Virus record (IMG/VR): IMGVR_UViG_3300007760_001418 | Span: 23,821-87,820 of that record | Reading direction: 5' to 3' (one strand) | DNA length: 64,000 nucleotides | DNA from: a virus | In this document: positions 14,439 through 24,500 of the stretch, one piece after another | Position numbering within the stretch: the first letter of the stretch is position 1 | Layout: each line of letters begins with the position of its first letter | Translations under genes and position numbers: made by a program | Notes under the pieces: model-generated | What the model was told of the DNA's origin: nothing | Databases searched by the model: none | The model's input: only the letters and a program-made list of their open reading frames with translations

Positions 14439-15533
14439 ATGAGTACTATTGATAATAAAGATAATGAGCCTGCAGATGATACATACATCAACCCTGCAGA
14501 AGATAGTTGGGACTTTATCGGAGGAATGGACGATGATGTTGCAGCCGATGAGCGTCTTTTACCGGACAACAAAGCACCATCTGCATTAAATTGTGGGTTC
14601 ATAGGTGTTGGTGGAGGCGGAGGAAAGTTAGCTAAAGCTTTTCTTGATCTTGGGTTCACTAAAACTGTTGTTGTTAATACCACGGAGAAAGATCTTCCTG
14701 GTGGGATTGATAAGGAACATGTCGTTATTATCCCCGGAGCAGATGGCGTTGGTAAGGATGTAAGTCTTGGAAAAAAGCTGCTTAAAGAAAACAGTACGCT
14801 TGTCGAAGATGCATGCCGATCCAGGCTGGGATCTGTTGAGTGGCTATTTGTACTAGCCGGCGGAGGTGGTGGTACCGGATCTGCATGTGCTGCACTAAAT
14901 GATTCTCTATCCAGATACCTTAAGTCTGTAGAGTCAAAGGGCAGGGTTGTGTATATCATTACAAAACCTACAGCACAGGAATTACTTAATCCTACAATTG
15001 CAACAAATTATGCAGAAATATCAAAAGACTTAAAGGATACACCTCATATTGTAATTGATAATGAACGCCAATTACAATTGTTACGAGGCAAGGTTGGTAT
15101 GTTGAACATGTTCCCAGCTGCAAACTCAACATTTGCAAAACTCTTCCACCAGGTACTACGCCTCGCAAGTGAAAGTTCTTCTATCTCAGCATTTGATTCG
15201 AATGATTTAGAGAGATGTTTGAGTACAGCTGGAAGGATATTCCTTGGCAGTACTGTTATAAGGGACACAGGAGGACGAGATTTAGGCGCACAGGTCCTTC
15301 AAGGTTGTGTTAAGGGGTCACCATGTGCTGGACCAAAAGGGTCTCCAGAGACCGGTGTGTTACTATTGTTGGTAACGTCTCTCATGGCATCGGATCCGGA
15401 TATCAGTAAGCGTCTAGAGTCAGCAACGGCATATGTCGGAGGGCGTGCAAATACGCTTTTTTCGGGTGTGTACGTTAAAGATTCAATTCCTGGACTCATT
15501 GCACTTACCATGTTCGGTGGTATGAAAGACTAA
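14439..15533 (+). CDS. FtsZ/tubulin-like GTPase
   Basis: The protein has the tubulin/FtsZ GTP-binding layout. GFIGVGGGGGKLAKAF (from about residue 56) is the first loop, VVVNTTEKDL the second strand, and AGGGGGTGSACAALN (about 139-153) the tubulin signature GGGTGSG in slightly altered form. NPTIATNYAEI follows where FtsZ and TubZ have the NxD/N base-contact region. It probably forms filaments in the infected cell, as PhuZ and TubZ do, to place or move phage DNA. I chose ATG 14439 (364 residues) because AGAGGA lies seven bases upstream; the frame is open back to 14280 just after the tmRNA, which would add about 53 basic residues. The acidic N-terminal tail before the core is unusual. It converges with a minus-strand gene and overlaps it by four bases. 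Confidence 0.85.
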   Translation: MSTIDNKDNEPADDTYINPAEDSWDFIGGMDDDVAADERLLPDNKAPSALNCGFIGVGGGGGKLAKAFLDLGFTKTVVVNTTEKDLPGGIDKEHVVIIPGADGVGKDVSLGKKLLKENSTLVEDACRSRLGSVEWLFVLAGGGGGTGSACAALNDSLSRYLKSVESKGRVVYIITKPTAQELLNPTIATNYAEISKDLKDTPHIVIDNERQLQLLRGKVGMLNMFPAANSTFAKLFHQVLRLASESSSISAFDSNDLERCLSTAGRIFLGSTVIRDTGGRDLGAQVLQGCVKGSPCAGPKGSPETGVLLLLVTSLMASDPDISKRLESATAYVGGRANTLFSGVYVKDSIPGLIALTMFGGMKD

Positions 15534-15808
15534 TCTTTTACTTCTGTTAATTCTTGTTTATTCAATAGTTTCTTAAAGATAAGTTTCTCTATCTGGCATA
15601 TCCTCATACGTGTTACGCCGAAGAGATCCCCTATTTCCTGAAGGGTATGTTCCCCCTCACTTGCTGCAATCATAATACAGTTTTTACAGTCTGGAGCATC
15701 ATGCCAGTACTTGCATGATCTTTTTTCGCACTGTACTTCATATTTTTTATGTTCCGCATGACAGGTCGTGTCCTGTATTATACTGTCTTTTTCCTTGTTT
15801 TTATTCAT
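15530..15808 (-). CDS. Sigma-region-4-like HTH protein with a cysteine cluster
   Basis: The 92-residue protein ends in a helix-turn-helix resembling region 4 of sigma70: EHTLQEIGDLFGVTRMRICQIEK, close to the LEEIGxxFGVTRERIRQIE consensus that reads -35 boxes. Before it are C16, C27, C32, C41 and C44 (QCEKRSCKYW, PDCKNC), a likely metal site. It has no other sigma regions, so it may act as a regulator or co-factor rather than a full sigma factor. GAGGTGA precedes the ATG on the minus strand. It is one of only two minus-strand genes, and it is divergent from phoH across a region with a palindrome. Confidence 0.75.
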   Translation of the reverse strand: MNKNKEKDSIIQDTTCHAEHKKYEVQCEKRSCKYWHDAPDCKNCIMIAASEGEHTLQEIGDLFGVTRMRICQIEKLIFKKLLNKQELTEVKD

Positions 15809-15934
15809 ACTTTCACCTCATAACGTGCCCTCAATTTGAGCGTACTTCAAAGCTCAGACATATTTAACACAAGACAATAATAACGATAATGATTGAATTG
15901 GATATGTGCTCTGAACGTAACGGTCTAAAAATTG
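15809..15934. promoter_or_regulatory. Divergent control region with a perfect palindrome
   Basis: This 126-bp gap separates the minus-strand HTH gene from phoH. An 11-bp palindrome CTCAATTTGAG lies at 15830-15840, 22 bp from the HTH start, and could be an operator. For phoH, TTGAGC (15836-15841) and CATATT (15859-15864) are 17 bp apart, and GATAAT occurs further down near 15885. None is a consensus promoter. No gene is visible here. Confidence 0.4.
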
Positions 15935-17257
15935 ATGAGTAATCGAAAGATTTTAGTAGTTGATACATCCGTACTATTGTACGATATGACAGCCATTCAT
16001 TCTTTTCCTGGTAATGATGTGGTTCTTCCACTGACTGTACTTGATGAATTGGATAGGTTTAAAGATAAGCCCGGCTTACTCGGCGAGTCTGCAAGATACA
16101 TTAATAGGTTTCTAGATGATCTTCGAAAAGATGGAAGGTTAGACAAAGCTGTAGCTGTTCCTAACTCTGACCAGACAGTTCGTGTAGAAATTGAAGCAGA
16201 CTTAGATGCAAAGGTACCGTCCGGACTAAATGCAAGGTATGCTGATAACAAGATCCTTGCGACAGCCATGTTCCTGGCCCACCAGCATGCCGATAAGGAA
16301 GTTAAGGTAATTACTAAGGATATTAACCTCCGGGTTAAGTGCGATGCCTTAGGCCTGGTTGCAGAGGACTATTATAGGGATCATATTGATGTTGATAGTA
16401 GCAATATCTACACTGGGCAAACAGAGCTGATTTTACCAACAGACATCGTCGATCGATTTTTTGAAGAAAAATATTTGAATATTGGTACCCTTCAAGAAAA
16501 AGGTATTATCGATTGCCAACTTTATCCTAACGAGTTTATTGTTGGAAAGAGTCCAGAAAATGGTTCATTCTTAGGCATAGTTATAGATGATGAAATTCGG
16601 CCCTTGATTAAGTCTGAGATAAATCAACACATTGGGGTCGAGCCAAAAAATAAAGAACAAAAATTTGCATTGAACATGCTTAATAATAAAGACATCCCCC
16701 TCGTCTCTATTACTGGATTAGCTGGATCTGGAAAAACCTTTATTACGTTGATGGCAGCAATGGGAAATCTGGGAATGGAAAACTATAAAAGAATCATTTT
16801 CACCAGATCAATCCAGCCGGTGGGTCGCGACCTTGGGTACTTACCAGGAAGTATGGATGAAAAGATGTCTCCATGGCTAGCCCCAATAATGGATAACTTT
16901 AAGCATGCGTTTGGTGATATGTCATACTTTGATATTATGAAAGACAAGGGGCAGATTGACATCGCACCTCTATCATATATCAGGGGCCGGACATTCAATG
17001 ATGCATTTATCATTGTTGATGAAGCACAGAATACAACCATCCATGAGTTAAAAACAATTATTACCCGAGTAGGTAAGGGCTCAAAGGTTGTATTGCTTGG
17101 TGACACAGAACAGGTAGACACTCCTTATATAGATACTCGGTCAAATGGCCTCACAATTGCTGTAGAAAAATTCAAGGGCTCGGAACTATCTGGTCATATT
17201 ATATTAACTAAAGGCCAAAGATCTGATATCGCAACTCTGGCATCAAAGATTCTGTAG
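15935..17257 (+). CDS. phoH: PIN-PhoH ATPase (YlaK/PhoH2 type)
   Basis: The N-terminal third is a PIN-domain ribonuclease fold: ILVVDTSVLLYD, LPLTVLDELDRFK, LNARYADNKILATA and VKVITKDINLRVK carry the acidic residues that bind metal. The C-terminal part is PhoH: GLAGSGKTFITLMAAMG (Walker A, near residue 260), RSIQPVGRDLGYLPGSMDEK, FIIVDEAQNTT (Walker B) and VVLLGDTEQVD. PhoH2 proteins unwind and cut RNA. PhoH genes are common in marine phages and were first linked to phosphate starvation. ATG 15935 was chosen over the adjacent TTG 15932. At 440 residues it is full length. Confidence 0.92.
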   Translation: MSNRKILVVDTSVLLYDMTAIHSFPGNDVVLPLTVLDELDRFKDKPGLLGESARYINRFLDDLRKDGRLDKAVAVPNSDQTVRVEIEADLDAKVPSGLNARYADNKILATAMFLAHQHADKEVKVITKDINLRVKCDALGLVAEDYYRDHIDVDSSNIYTGQTELILPTDIVDRFFEEKYLNIGTLQEKGIIDCQLYPNEFIVGKSPENGSFLGIVIDDEIRPLIKSEINQHIGVEPKNKEQKFALNMLNNKDIPLVSITGLAGSGKTFITLMAAMGNLGMENYKRIIFTRSIQPVGRDLGYLPGSMDEKMSPWLAPIMDNFKHAFGDMSYFDIMKDKGQIDIAPLSYIRGRTFNDAFIIVDEAQNTTIHELKTIITRVGKGSKVVLLGDTEQVDTPYIDTRSNGLTIAVEKFKGSELSGHIILTKGQRSDIATLASKIL

Positions 17258-17280
17258 TCTTATCGTTGACTTTATCTTTG

Positions 17281-17310
17281 CTCCTCAATACTTACTAAGG
17301 TATTGGGAGA
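17281..17310 (+). promoter_or_regulatory. Conserved 14-mer and hairpin before the fibre operon
   Basis: CTCCTCAATACTTA (17281-17294) is identical to 52134-52147 ahead of the baseplate cluster. Here CAATAC (17286-17291) pairs with GTATTG (17300-17305), and CTCC can pair with GGAG, so the stem could cover the ribosome site GGGAG at 17305-17309. This suggests either a shared late promoter or a translational switch. Confidence 0.5.
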
Positions 17311-17316
17311 AATGCT

Positions 17317-17718
17317 GTGGGCTCAACTAGCTTCAAAAAGAGAGACCTAAACAGGTGGAAAAAAACTTATCCGTTTGTTAAGCGTACACCGAGGTGGGCG
17401 TATTTTAGTGATATGGGCTTCCAGATGGAAGTTGGGGTTGTCAATTTTACATTTGATGATGACCCACCAAATAAGACATTTGTGTTCGCATGTCCATACC
17501 CTGAGCCACCTGCTTTTCCGCCGGTTGTTACTGCTGTAGCTGTTAATGCAACATATGATGAAACAACTGGCCTGTGGACACAGACGGCTCCTCAACCTAA
17601 TGTTAACGTTTCAGTCTTTAATACCTGTCATACTCAGACCGAACTACATCTTTCGAATACATTCCACGGCAGTGTAATGTTACATGTAATTTGGATTGAA
17701 TCACACTGCGGAAGCTAG
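17317..17718 (+). CDS. Virion-associated hypothetical protein
   Basis: The 133-residue protein starts at GTG 17317, seven bases after GGGAG. The N-terminus is basic (FKKRDLNRWKKTYPFVKRTPR); the rest is beta-rich with many Val, Thr and Asn residues (VVTAVAVNATYDETTG, VNVSVFNTC, SVMLHVIWIES), which suggests a small beta-sandwich. It opens the fibre operon and has no recognised family. A neck, collar or fibre-connector part is likely from context, but not shown by sequence. Confidence 0.65.
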   Translation: MGSTSFKKRDLNRWKKTYPFVKRTPRWAYFSDMGFQMEVGVVNFTFDDDPPNKTFVFACPYPEPPAFPPVVTAVAVNATYDETTGLWTQTAPQPNVNVSVFNTCHTQTELHLSNTFHGSVMLHVIWIESHCGS

Positions 17719-17727
17719 GAGACTATA

Positions 17728-18180
17728 GTGCCTTGTGTAGTAAAAACCGGACCAAATAATCTTGGAACAGATATTCCATTATGGACTATTGAAGCCAGAT
17801 CTTTGCCGGCTAGTAACAAACTATATTTGAAGCACGACTTTACTATAGCATTTCCCAGTGTTCCATTTATCACAGCATCTGGACGAGGCGGGTTAGGTCT
17901 TGTCGACATCAGTATAATTAAAGTTACAAAATTTTATGTAGAGATAGCTATTAGTGGACCATCACCAGGATTGACAGTAGAAATGCATGCCATGGCATTA
18001 GACCCATCATTTAATTGTCCTTGTCCTACTTGGATAACCGGAATCCCAAGCCCTTGTGATGGAGGGCCAGAACTTGACCCTTGTTGTGAAGAAGGAATTG
18101 TTGGTAGCACAGGAGGAACGGCATGGGGTTGGGATACAAATAATTTCCCAGATGGTGCAACGGGGATGTTATGTGCATAA
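17728..18180 (+). CDS. Virion-associated hypothetical protein, beta-rich
   Basis: This is a 150-residue protein from GTG 17728, with AGGAGAC upstream. It is rich in beta-type sequence (KHDFTIAFPSVPFITASGRG, VTKFYVEIAISGPSP) and ends in a Cys/Gly/Pro-rich tail with a CCEEG and two nearby cysteine pairs. No family is recognised. It lies between the 17317 gene and the first long fibre gene and shares their style of Gly/Asn-rich, disulfide-compatible sequence, so a structural role in the tail fibre is likely. Confidence 0.6.
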   Translation: MPCVVKTGPNNLGTDIPLWTIEARSLPASNKLYLKHDFTIAFPSVPFITASGRGGLGLVDISIIKVTKFYVEIAISGPSPGLTVEMHAMALDPSFNCPCPTWITGIPSPCDGGPELDPCCEEGIVGSTGGTAWGWDTNNFPDGATGMLCA

Positions 18181-18198
18181 TGCAGGAGTTAAAGAATA

Positions 18199-21100
18199 AT
18201 GGGTAGCCCAAAAGATTTTCTAGCAAAACAGATTAGAACTACTCAAGTCATGGCCTCTGGCTCATTTGGCAATGAGTACCCAGATCTTCTAATTTATAGA
18301 ACCTGGCCTCATTATGATGGTGCACTTCCTCCACATATTGAAGCTGGTATTACAGGTACCGCTGGAGAACTAAGTATCGGTAAAGATGTTTGGTTTTATG
18401 TTGATGCAGCATCAGGGCCTAATCATCCTATTGGGCAAACCGGTGACAGCGGAACAGTAAGAGAAAATAATTCAGTTGTTCTATTTGCTGGTGATGTGGT
18501 GGTGTCTGGTACCCTGTGGGCTGAAAGACAAGTTCTAGAGGTTACCACCATCGCTTCTGATAAGTTTGAGGGCGACATGATCCTGTCTGGCAATTTATTT
18601 GCCAAGGATCAGTATTCAGGTTCAGGTGCAACTTTTATAGCACCTGGAGCAAATCAGTGGGTTGACTTTCAAAGTCTAGGTGGAACAAGCTTATTTGTCA
18701 TTGACTCTGTTAATGAACGAGTAGGTATCCATACCCCTGACCCATTGTTTGACCTTCACATCGTAGATGATAGAGAGGGGAATGCAAGGTTTGCAATCAC
18801 CCAATATGCTGATGATAGTCCAGGAGACGGGCCTGACATAATGCTTCAAAGATCTAGGGGTGATCTTTCTGCTGGTGCATCTGGTGTCGTCGATGGTGAT
18901 AGGTTGGGCTCAATATACTTCCAAGGTGCAGCTGGGCCCGCAGGGATATTGGGGAATGATCAGATTGCGGCAGCAGTCTCGGCTGTGGTTCAAGGTAACC
19001 CAACAATAGATGATGGTGGTGTACCAGCTGCTATAGGTTGGCGAACTGGTGATGGAACGGAAACAACACTTAAATGGCGCCTGGCAAGTTCTGCCGATGG
19101 CCGGATTGGCATCGGCGGCCATAATGCAACGAAAGATGGTGATGCACAACTCCATATTATATGGTCATCAGCCACCGGTGCGGGTGTTACCAGTGCCTTT
19201 GACCCGGGCGCGACCAGCATGTTGGTCGGTGATGGGCCGCTAAAGATAGAAGGCCTTGAGCTTGACACCACAGCTACCAAGAACCTTGTTATAAGCGATG
19301 ATGGTGTGGTCAAATATGGTTATGCAACTATTGGCCCTCCATGTGAGACAACATTATGTGATGGCGATCCTGATAACACTTATGCTGATGGGCTATTCAT
19401 GGACTGGACGGAGCTAACCCCTCTTGGTTGTGCCATCGATCGAATGAATGAAGTATTAGGGTCTATGGCACCCCAGCCTGCACCATTATGTAATTCACTT
19501 GATGAAGTTACAACAACAGTCGGTAATCTAGTTAGTTCTGATTTTAGGCCGGCTACGTTATCTGAGTTAACTCATCCGGAATGGTTAGGGGGTGGGCAAA
19601 CTGCACATGGTACTGTAAATGCTATTTCTGAATTTGTAGGACCAGTAGGAATGTTTCCTGGACCCATTATACAGAATGGCTATTATTCTGCTAATGCCGC
19701 GTCAGCTACGTATCCAGATCCAGAAGATCCTCGAGGTGCTACGTCACCTACTGAGCATGAAAGAGATCATCGGTTGGGTGTATTTTATGGACATGCGACA
19801 AACCTGGATGAACGGCCAACATTTAAGTGCATAATGAATTGGAATGATGATCAAGATCCTGCTAGCGGGGCTGCTATCGGTGCCAATTATCCAACAGGCG
19901 CTTTCGGGAGGGGTGACCAGGGTACCTTATCACTATGGGTTAATGGCACGATACAAGCGGAGTTGGTACTAGACGGTGCAACGGAGGGCGCAACGTCATC
20001 ATTAGGGGCAAATGGTGACCTTATATCTGTTGGCACTTTAGAGCCGGCACATTTTGATAATGGCGAAGAGCTTTGTACATATTTTCATAGAGAATCAGGT
20101 GAGGTACATATAGGTGGTACGTCAATGAGGCTCGGGTGGAACTGGGCCAGAATACAACATCATGGAACCGATATGGTCGATGAAGGAAATGGTATTTTCA
20201 CAAACTTCATTACATGGATCCTAGATGATCATGCTAATGAACCACAAATTAATCCCCAATCTACCCCGGCCGTAACAGAGAGTTCATACACATGGTTGTC
20301 TGGGGTGAAATACATAAAGACTGGAAATGTTGCGTATTCATACACTATCGATGGTGCATATGAAAACTTTTACTGGCCTACCAATGCTTTGGCAGGAAGT
20401 TATGCGGTTCAGTGGCATGATGAATCGCCAAATGGTGCAGCATTAACTCTACCGACACCAAAAGATTTGCCTGCAGCCGGCAGTTACACTGATACTGTTC
20501 TAAGTACCGCTATTCAAGATAATGCTGGTACCGCAAACTTATTGGTACCAACATGTAATCTTGTTAATGGCCGTTGGGGAGATGAAATAGACTTGAGAAT
20601 TACAGTTCAACACCCATTTGATAATGCAGATATCGGGCCCGATGCTGCTTGGGCCACAACTGCTAGTTGGAATAAGTGTTTCAAAGAAGAAATTGACAGT
20701 GGGTGGAATGATACATTCCTCATATATGATAGTGAATGGGATCATGGTACAGGGTATGCTGCCGAACCTACATGCGAAAGCACTACTGTAGAACTATTCC
20801 GGACTGAATATTGGAGACTCCAGGATAATGATAGTAATGGCTCTGGGACACATATGAATGATTATGATACCCAGAACGACGTAACTTCAGCTGTGGGTAC
20901 TGGTATTCCTGCCAATGCATGGAATTCTCAGATAGCTTTAAGTCCGGTTACCACCGGTCATAAAGGACTTCTTTGTTGCAAAGGTAGGCTTTCATCTCCG
21001 TCAAATACAGATCACGTAGCTGTGACCGATGGAAGGTTTGGCGATGTTAACCACCCAGCTGGAAATATAGATTATGATGGGGAAAATCACACTAATCATG

Positions 21101-21573
21101 TAAGATGGTTTTATCGAGCATTTCAAAATCCCCCTAGTGGCGGGTTTGAAGCTAGTTTCTTAATAAATATAGAGACCAATGATGGTGATTCTACAGATAT
21201 AGTTCCTCGTAATGATGAAGGTAGCAACTACCCTGCTGTCAATGCTGTAACAACAGGTGCCGATGTAGATAAAATGCTGGTCGAAATAAAACTACCTGAT
21301 GGTGGGAATGATACAACAGGGTGGATGGACTGTGCTACACAATTTCAACCCGGGCAATTTAATGATGGTGATGGATGCTTAGGGCCGGCGTATACCTCTC
21401 CTGCTAGTTGTACAGATTCACATCGTATATGTAATACTTCACCCGGTGAGATTAGAATTTTTCTTGACACTAGAAAAGTAGCTCCAGGGGAATGGATAGT
21501 CGTTCGGTTGTGTACCAGCGAAGGTTGGGTAGGGTCTATCAATAAATTAGAAGTTGACTGGGGTGGGTACTAA
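18199..21573 (+). CDS. Large tail-fibre protein
   Basis: This 1124-residue, Gly/Asn/Asp-rich protein reads as a trimeric fibre. NERVGIHTPDPLFDLHIVDD (about residues 173-192) matches the RVGIGTxxPxxxLHI element found before fibre shaft modules. GRIGIGGHN and KNLVISDDGVVKYG are further shaft-like repeats. The C-terminal half holds several beta-rich blocks with paired cysteines (TCNLVNGRWGDEIDL, NKCFKEEIDSG, CTDSHRICN) and probably forms receptor-binding domains. There is no signal peptide, as expected for a phage virion part. It is followed 21 bp later by a second fibre gene of similar style. No chaperone-type S74 end is visible. Confidence 0.75.
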   Translation: MGSPKDFLAKQIRTTQVMASGSFGNEYPDLLIYRTWPHYDGALPPHIEAGITGTAGELSIGKDVWFYVDAASGPNHPIGQTGDSGTVRENNSVVLFAGDVVVSGTLWAERQVLEVTTIASDKFEGDMILSGNLFAKDQYSGSGATFIAPGANQWVDFQSLGGTSLFVIDSVNERVGIHTPDPLFDLHIVDDREGNARFAITQYADDSPGDGPDIMLQRSRGDLSAGASGVVDGDRLGSIYFQGAAGPAGILGNDQIAAAVSAVVQGNPTIDDGGVPAAIGWRTGDGTETTLKWRLASSADGRIGIGGHNATKDGDAQLHIIWSSATGAGVTSAFDPGATSMLVGDGPLKIEGLELDTTATKNLVISDDGVVKYGYATIGPPCETTLCDGDPDNTYADGLFMDWTELTPLGCAIDRMNEVLGSMAPQPAPLCNSLDEVTTTVGNLVSSDFRPATLSELTHPEWLGGGQTAHGTVNAISEFVGPVGMFPGPIIQNGYYSANAASATYPDPEDPRGATSPTEHERDHRLGVFYGHATNLDERPTFKCIMNWNDDQDPASGAAIGANYPTGAFGRGDQGTLSLWVNGTIQAELVLDGATEGATSSLGANGDLISVGTLEPAHFDNGEELCTYFHRESGEVHIGGTSMRLGWNWARIQHHGTDMVDEGNGIFTNFITWILDDHANEPQINPQSTPAVTESSYTWLSGVKYIKTGNVAYSYTIDGAYENFYWPTNALAGSYAVQWHDESPNGAALTLPTPKDLPAAGSYTDTVLSTAIQDNAGTANLLVPTCNLVNGRWGDEIDLRITVQHPFDNADIGPDAAWATTASWNKCFKEEIDSGWNDTFLIYDSEWDHGTGYAAEPTCESTTVELFRTEYWRLQDNDSNGSGTHMNDYDTQNDVTSAVGTGIPANAWNSQIALSPVTTGHKGLLCCKGRLSSPSNTDHVAVTDGRFGDVNHPAGNIDYDGENHTNHVRWFYRAFQNPPSGGFEASFLINIETNDGDSTDIVPRNDEGSNYPAVNAVTTGADVDKMLVEIKLPDGGNDTTGWMDCATQFQPGQFNDGDGCLGPAYTSPASCTDSHRICNTSPGEIRIFLDTRKVAPGEWIVVRLCTSEGWVGSINKLEVDWGGY

Positions 21574-21594
21574 TATGCATGTGGAGACTAAATA

Positions 21595-24500
21595 ATGGCT
21601 AATATGCTAAATGAAACAAGGCTTCAAATTGTATTGAAAAAGCTTGTAGGACGAGCTACAACTGTAGCTAAGTCTGATGAGGGTTACCTTAATGAAAAGT
21701 ACCCTACAAACATTACAACATCCGCAACAACTAGTTTTGCAGAGGCACTTCCAAACGTTCCACTTCGGCCCGGGCCGACGAATGGTACCGCTGGTATTCA
21801 AGGAACCCCTGGTACTATTACTAATAGTGCTGGTGCAGAATGTAATGATGGCGGTCCCGGAATTATGTATACAGATGGAGTTGTAGAATGTGTACAGCTT
21901 GATTTTATCCCAATTGATACCAGTGTATACCCAGGCCCGGATGGCTCTAATTTACAGTATCATGCATATAAAGCCAGGTTACCAAGTGATTACGATACCG
22001 ATAGTAATAATCCAAGAGCTGGTACAACAGGGTGGAATGGTGAAGACTATCTTTATGAAACACAGGGCCGGGTTCAGTGTATACCACCTATATTTGGATA
22101 TGATGATCCGACCGGCGGAGTTTATGCACCTGGCGACGGCACAGACAAAAGAATATACCAAATAAACGTTGAGCATGCGAGCGGGCCTATAGAAAATGCC
22201 GACCTTCGTAACTGGTATTTTGATTATTATAATGGTATCTTTTTTCAAGAACGATCTTATGAAGATGACGCCGGTAATGTATTACCTGAGCCTACAACCG
22301 GTGAGGTGTTACTTTACATCGGCGACTTTGTAGATGAAGCACTCCAGGTTGCCATGGAAATGCCGGCAGCTGACTCAGACTGGTGGGAAGCCGGCACGTC
22401 AGGACCATTCGATACTCATCTAATTACAACATCATCAGTAGCTATCGGCACAGGTCACACAGGCATTACTGCATACGATACTGGTAAGGATACATTCTTC
22501 TTTGTCGGTGGCACAGCTGGTAGTCGAGCAGAATGGCTAGCTGGTACGGGCGGTGCTCCTGGTGTTGCCCACTTCGGCGGGGACCTGGCACTCAGTGGAA
22601 ACCTTGCAGCAGGAAGTACTGCCACAGTCTCACCTAATGTATTGGTTGCACCCTTCGCGGAAGATGAGCCACAGTTTGCACACATAATGACTGGGTCATA
22701 CATCGATATCGGAAACTTTATCGAGGGTGGTGTTAGTGGTGGGTATGCATGCCCTGCTGATCCCACATTCGGTGGAGTAATAGCCTCGACGGAACTCTGC
22801 TATTATATTTTTGATAATGTTGAAGTTCCAGATGAAATTAATGGTGGGTATAGATCATTACAGACTGGAGACGGAATCGGTGCATGGTTAATTGATTCAA
22901 CCGGCGCGCAGCTATATTGCGGATATCACGACGGAACAAGCACACCTTTTGGAAGCCTGCCGACAGAGACAATTGTCGTTCACGGCTATGATTCCAATAC
23001 TCCGGGGACTAATGAATATTTTGTGTCTGGAGAAGTTCCTCAGTTTACGATTTATGACAACGTCGGTGGGAAGTGTTGGCCGGCTGAAGTTTGTGGAGCT
23101 CCTTGTGGTTTAACAGCTGCCGGTGGGTTCGCCGCCAATACGAGTAATTCACATACTACCTTACGCGGCACCGGTGTGGGCTATGATGAAGCGGGCTTTG
23201 TAGCCATCCGGCAAATCTGTCAACTAGAAAACCAACTCAGGTTCTCAGATAATAGTGTTGGTATTTTTACTGGTGGAGAAGAACCAGGCCTGTTGAACGG
23301 TGCCTTTGTCAGAGTCATTGAAGCTAGGGATGGTTCTGCAGGTGATATAGAGCTGTTAGCTGGAAAAAATAAGATCAATACGCCCCCTGACCACCTCGGA
23401 GGTACTAGCACAAATAGGGCTGGTAATATCAACATGCTTTCTGGTGATGGAGTCTGGGAGGGTGGTGATATCAATATCATTGCCGGCGGTTCAGGCGGGA
23501 CATGGACACTAGAGGGATCAGAAACTCCGGCTAGAGAGGGTGGCCCTTTCGGTGGCGATATCAGTATATTTGCAGGAGTAGGTGCATATGCTGGTAATAT
23601 TGCCATTGCTGGTGGGAAGTGTAATGGTTACTCATCAAGCAATCCAAATTATTTTGGTGGAGAAGTTACACAAAAGAGATCTGGTGATGTATACATCGAT
23701 GGTGGGAATACTGAAAGTGGTGAAAGCAAATTCCGAGCCAGTGTATTAATCAATACAGTCAAGGATCCGGGGGAAGGACCTAACTTTGGCCCGAACGGCG
23801 AGGGATGGTGCAATAGTAGGTTTGCAGAGTGGACAACAAATCAAATAGATGTTGCTGGAAATGATGTAACATTCGTCTGTAACCAAAAAGCAACTAGGCT
23901 GGCAGCGATGATGGCACCGAGTACCTCTCTTAATAAAATCTTAACAGCATGTGATTATCAAAATAATGTAGCACCTGGGGGTAGTTGGTCAGATGAAGCA
24001 TTAGAGGGCCCATTTCGAATAAGGTACTCATATGCCGGGGCTGGTTCACAATACCCAACACCAACCGGATGGTCTTTACCTCCTGCCAACGATTTATGTT
24101 GGCTTATTGAATGGGGAATGATTACAGTTACTACAACGGTACCAGCCGGAGAGCAATGGGAACTAAGAATAACGAAATTTGATCAAGGGTATGGTGGTGT
24201 TACTGGAGACACAACAATCAAAGGGTTGGCAGATGCACTCTTTGATATAGCACAACTAAATAACCCAGGCCTACCGAATCCCAAATGGAGAATATCTGTC
24301 TATGGGTCGCCGACGACCCAGTATGTACCGCCCCCTCTAGTAATTCCAATTTCTTTAACTTTCGATCCCAGCATAGGGAGTAACAACACAGCAGGTACAT
24401 CATTAGATTCTGGGGAGAATGGGTTTAGAGTAAGTAGTTTTCCAGATCCTGCTGATGAACTATATACGGATTCTAGGCGAGGCCTGGGTGTAGGACAACC

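Noticed and set aside
14414-14959. Minus-strand 181-codon frame opposite the tubulin-like gene
   Set aside because: The proline-rich run is the complement of the glycine-rich GTP loops; shadow.
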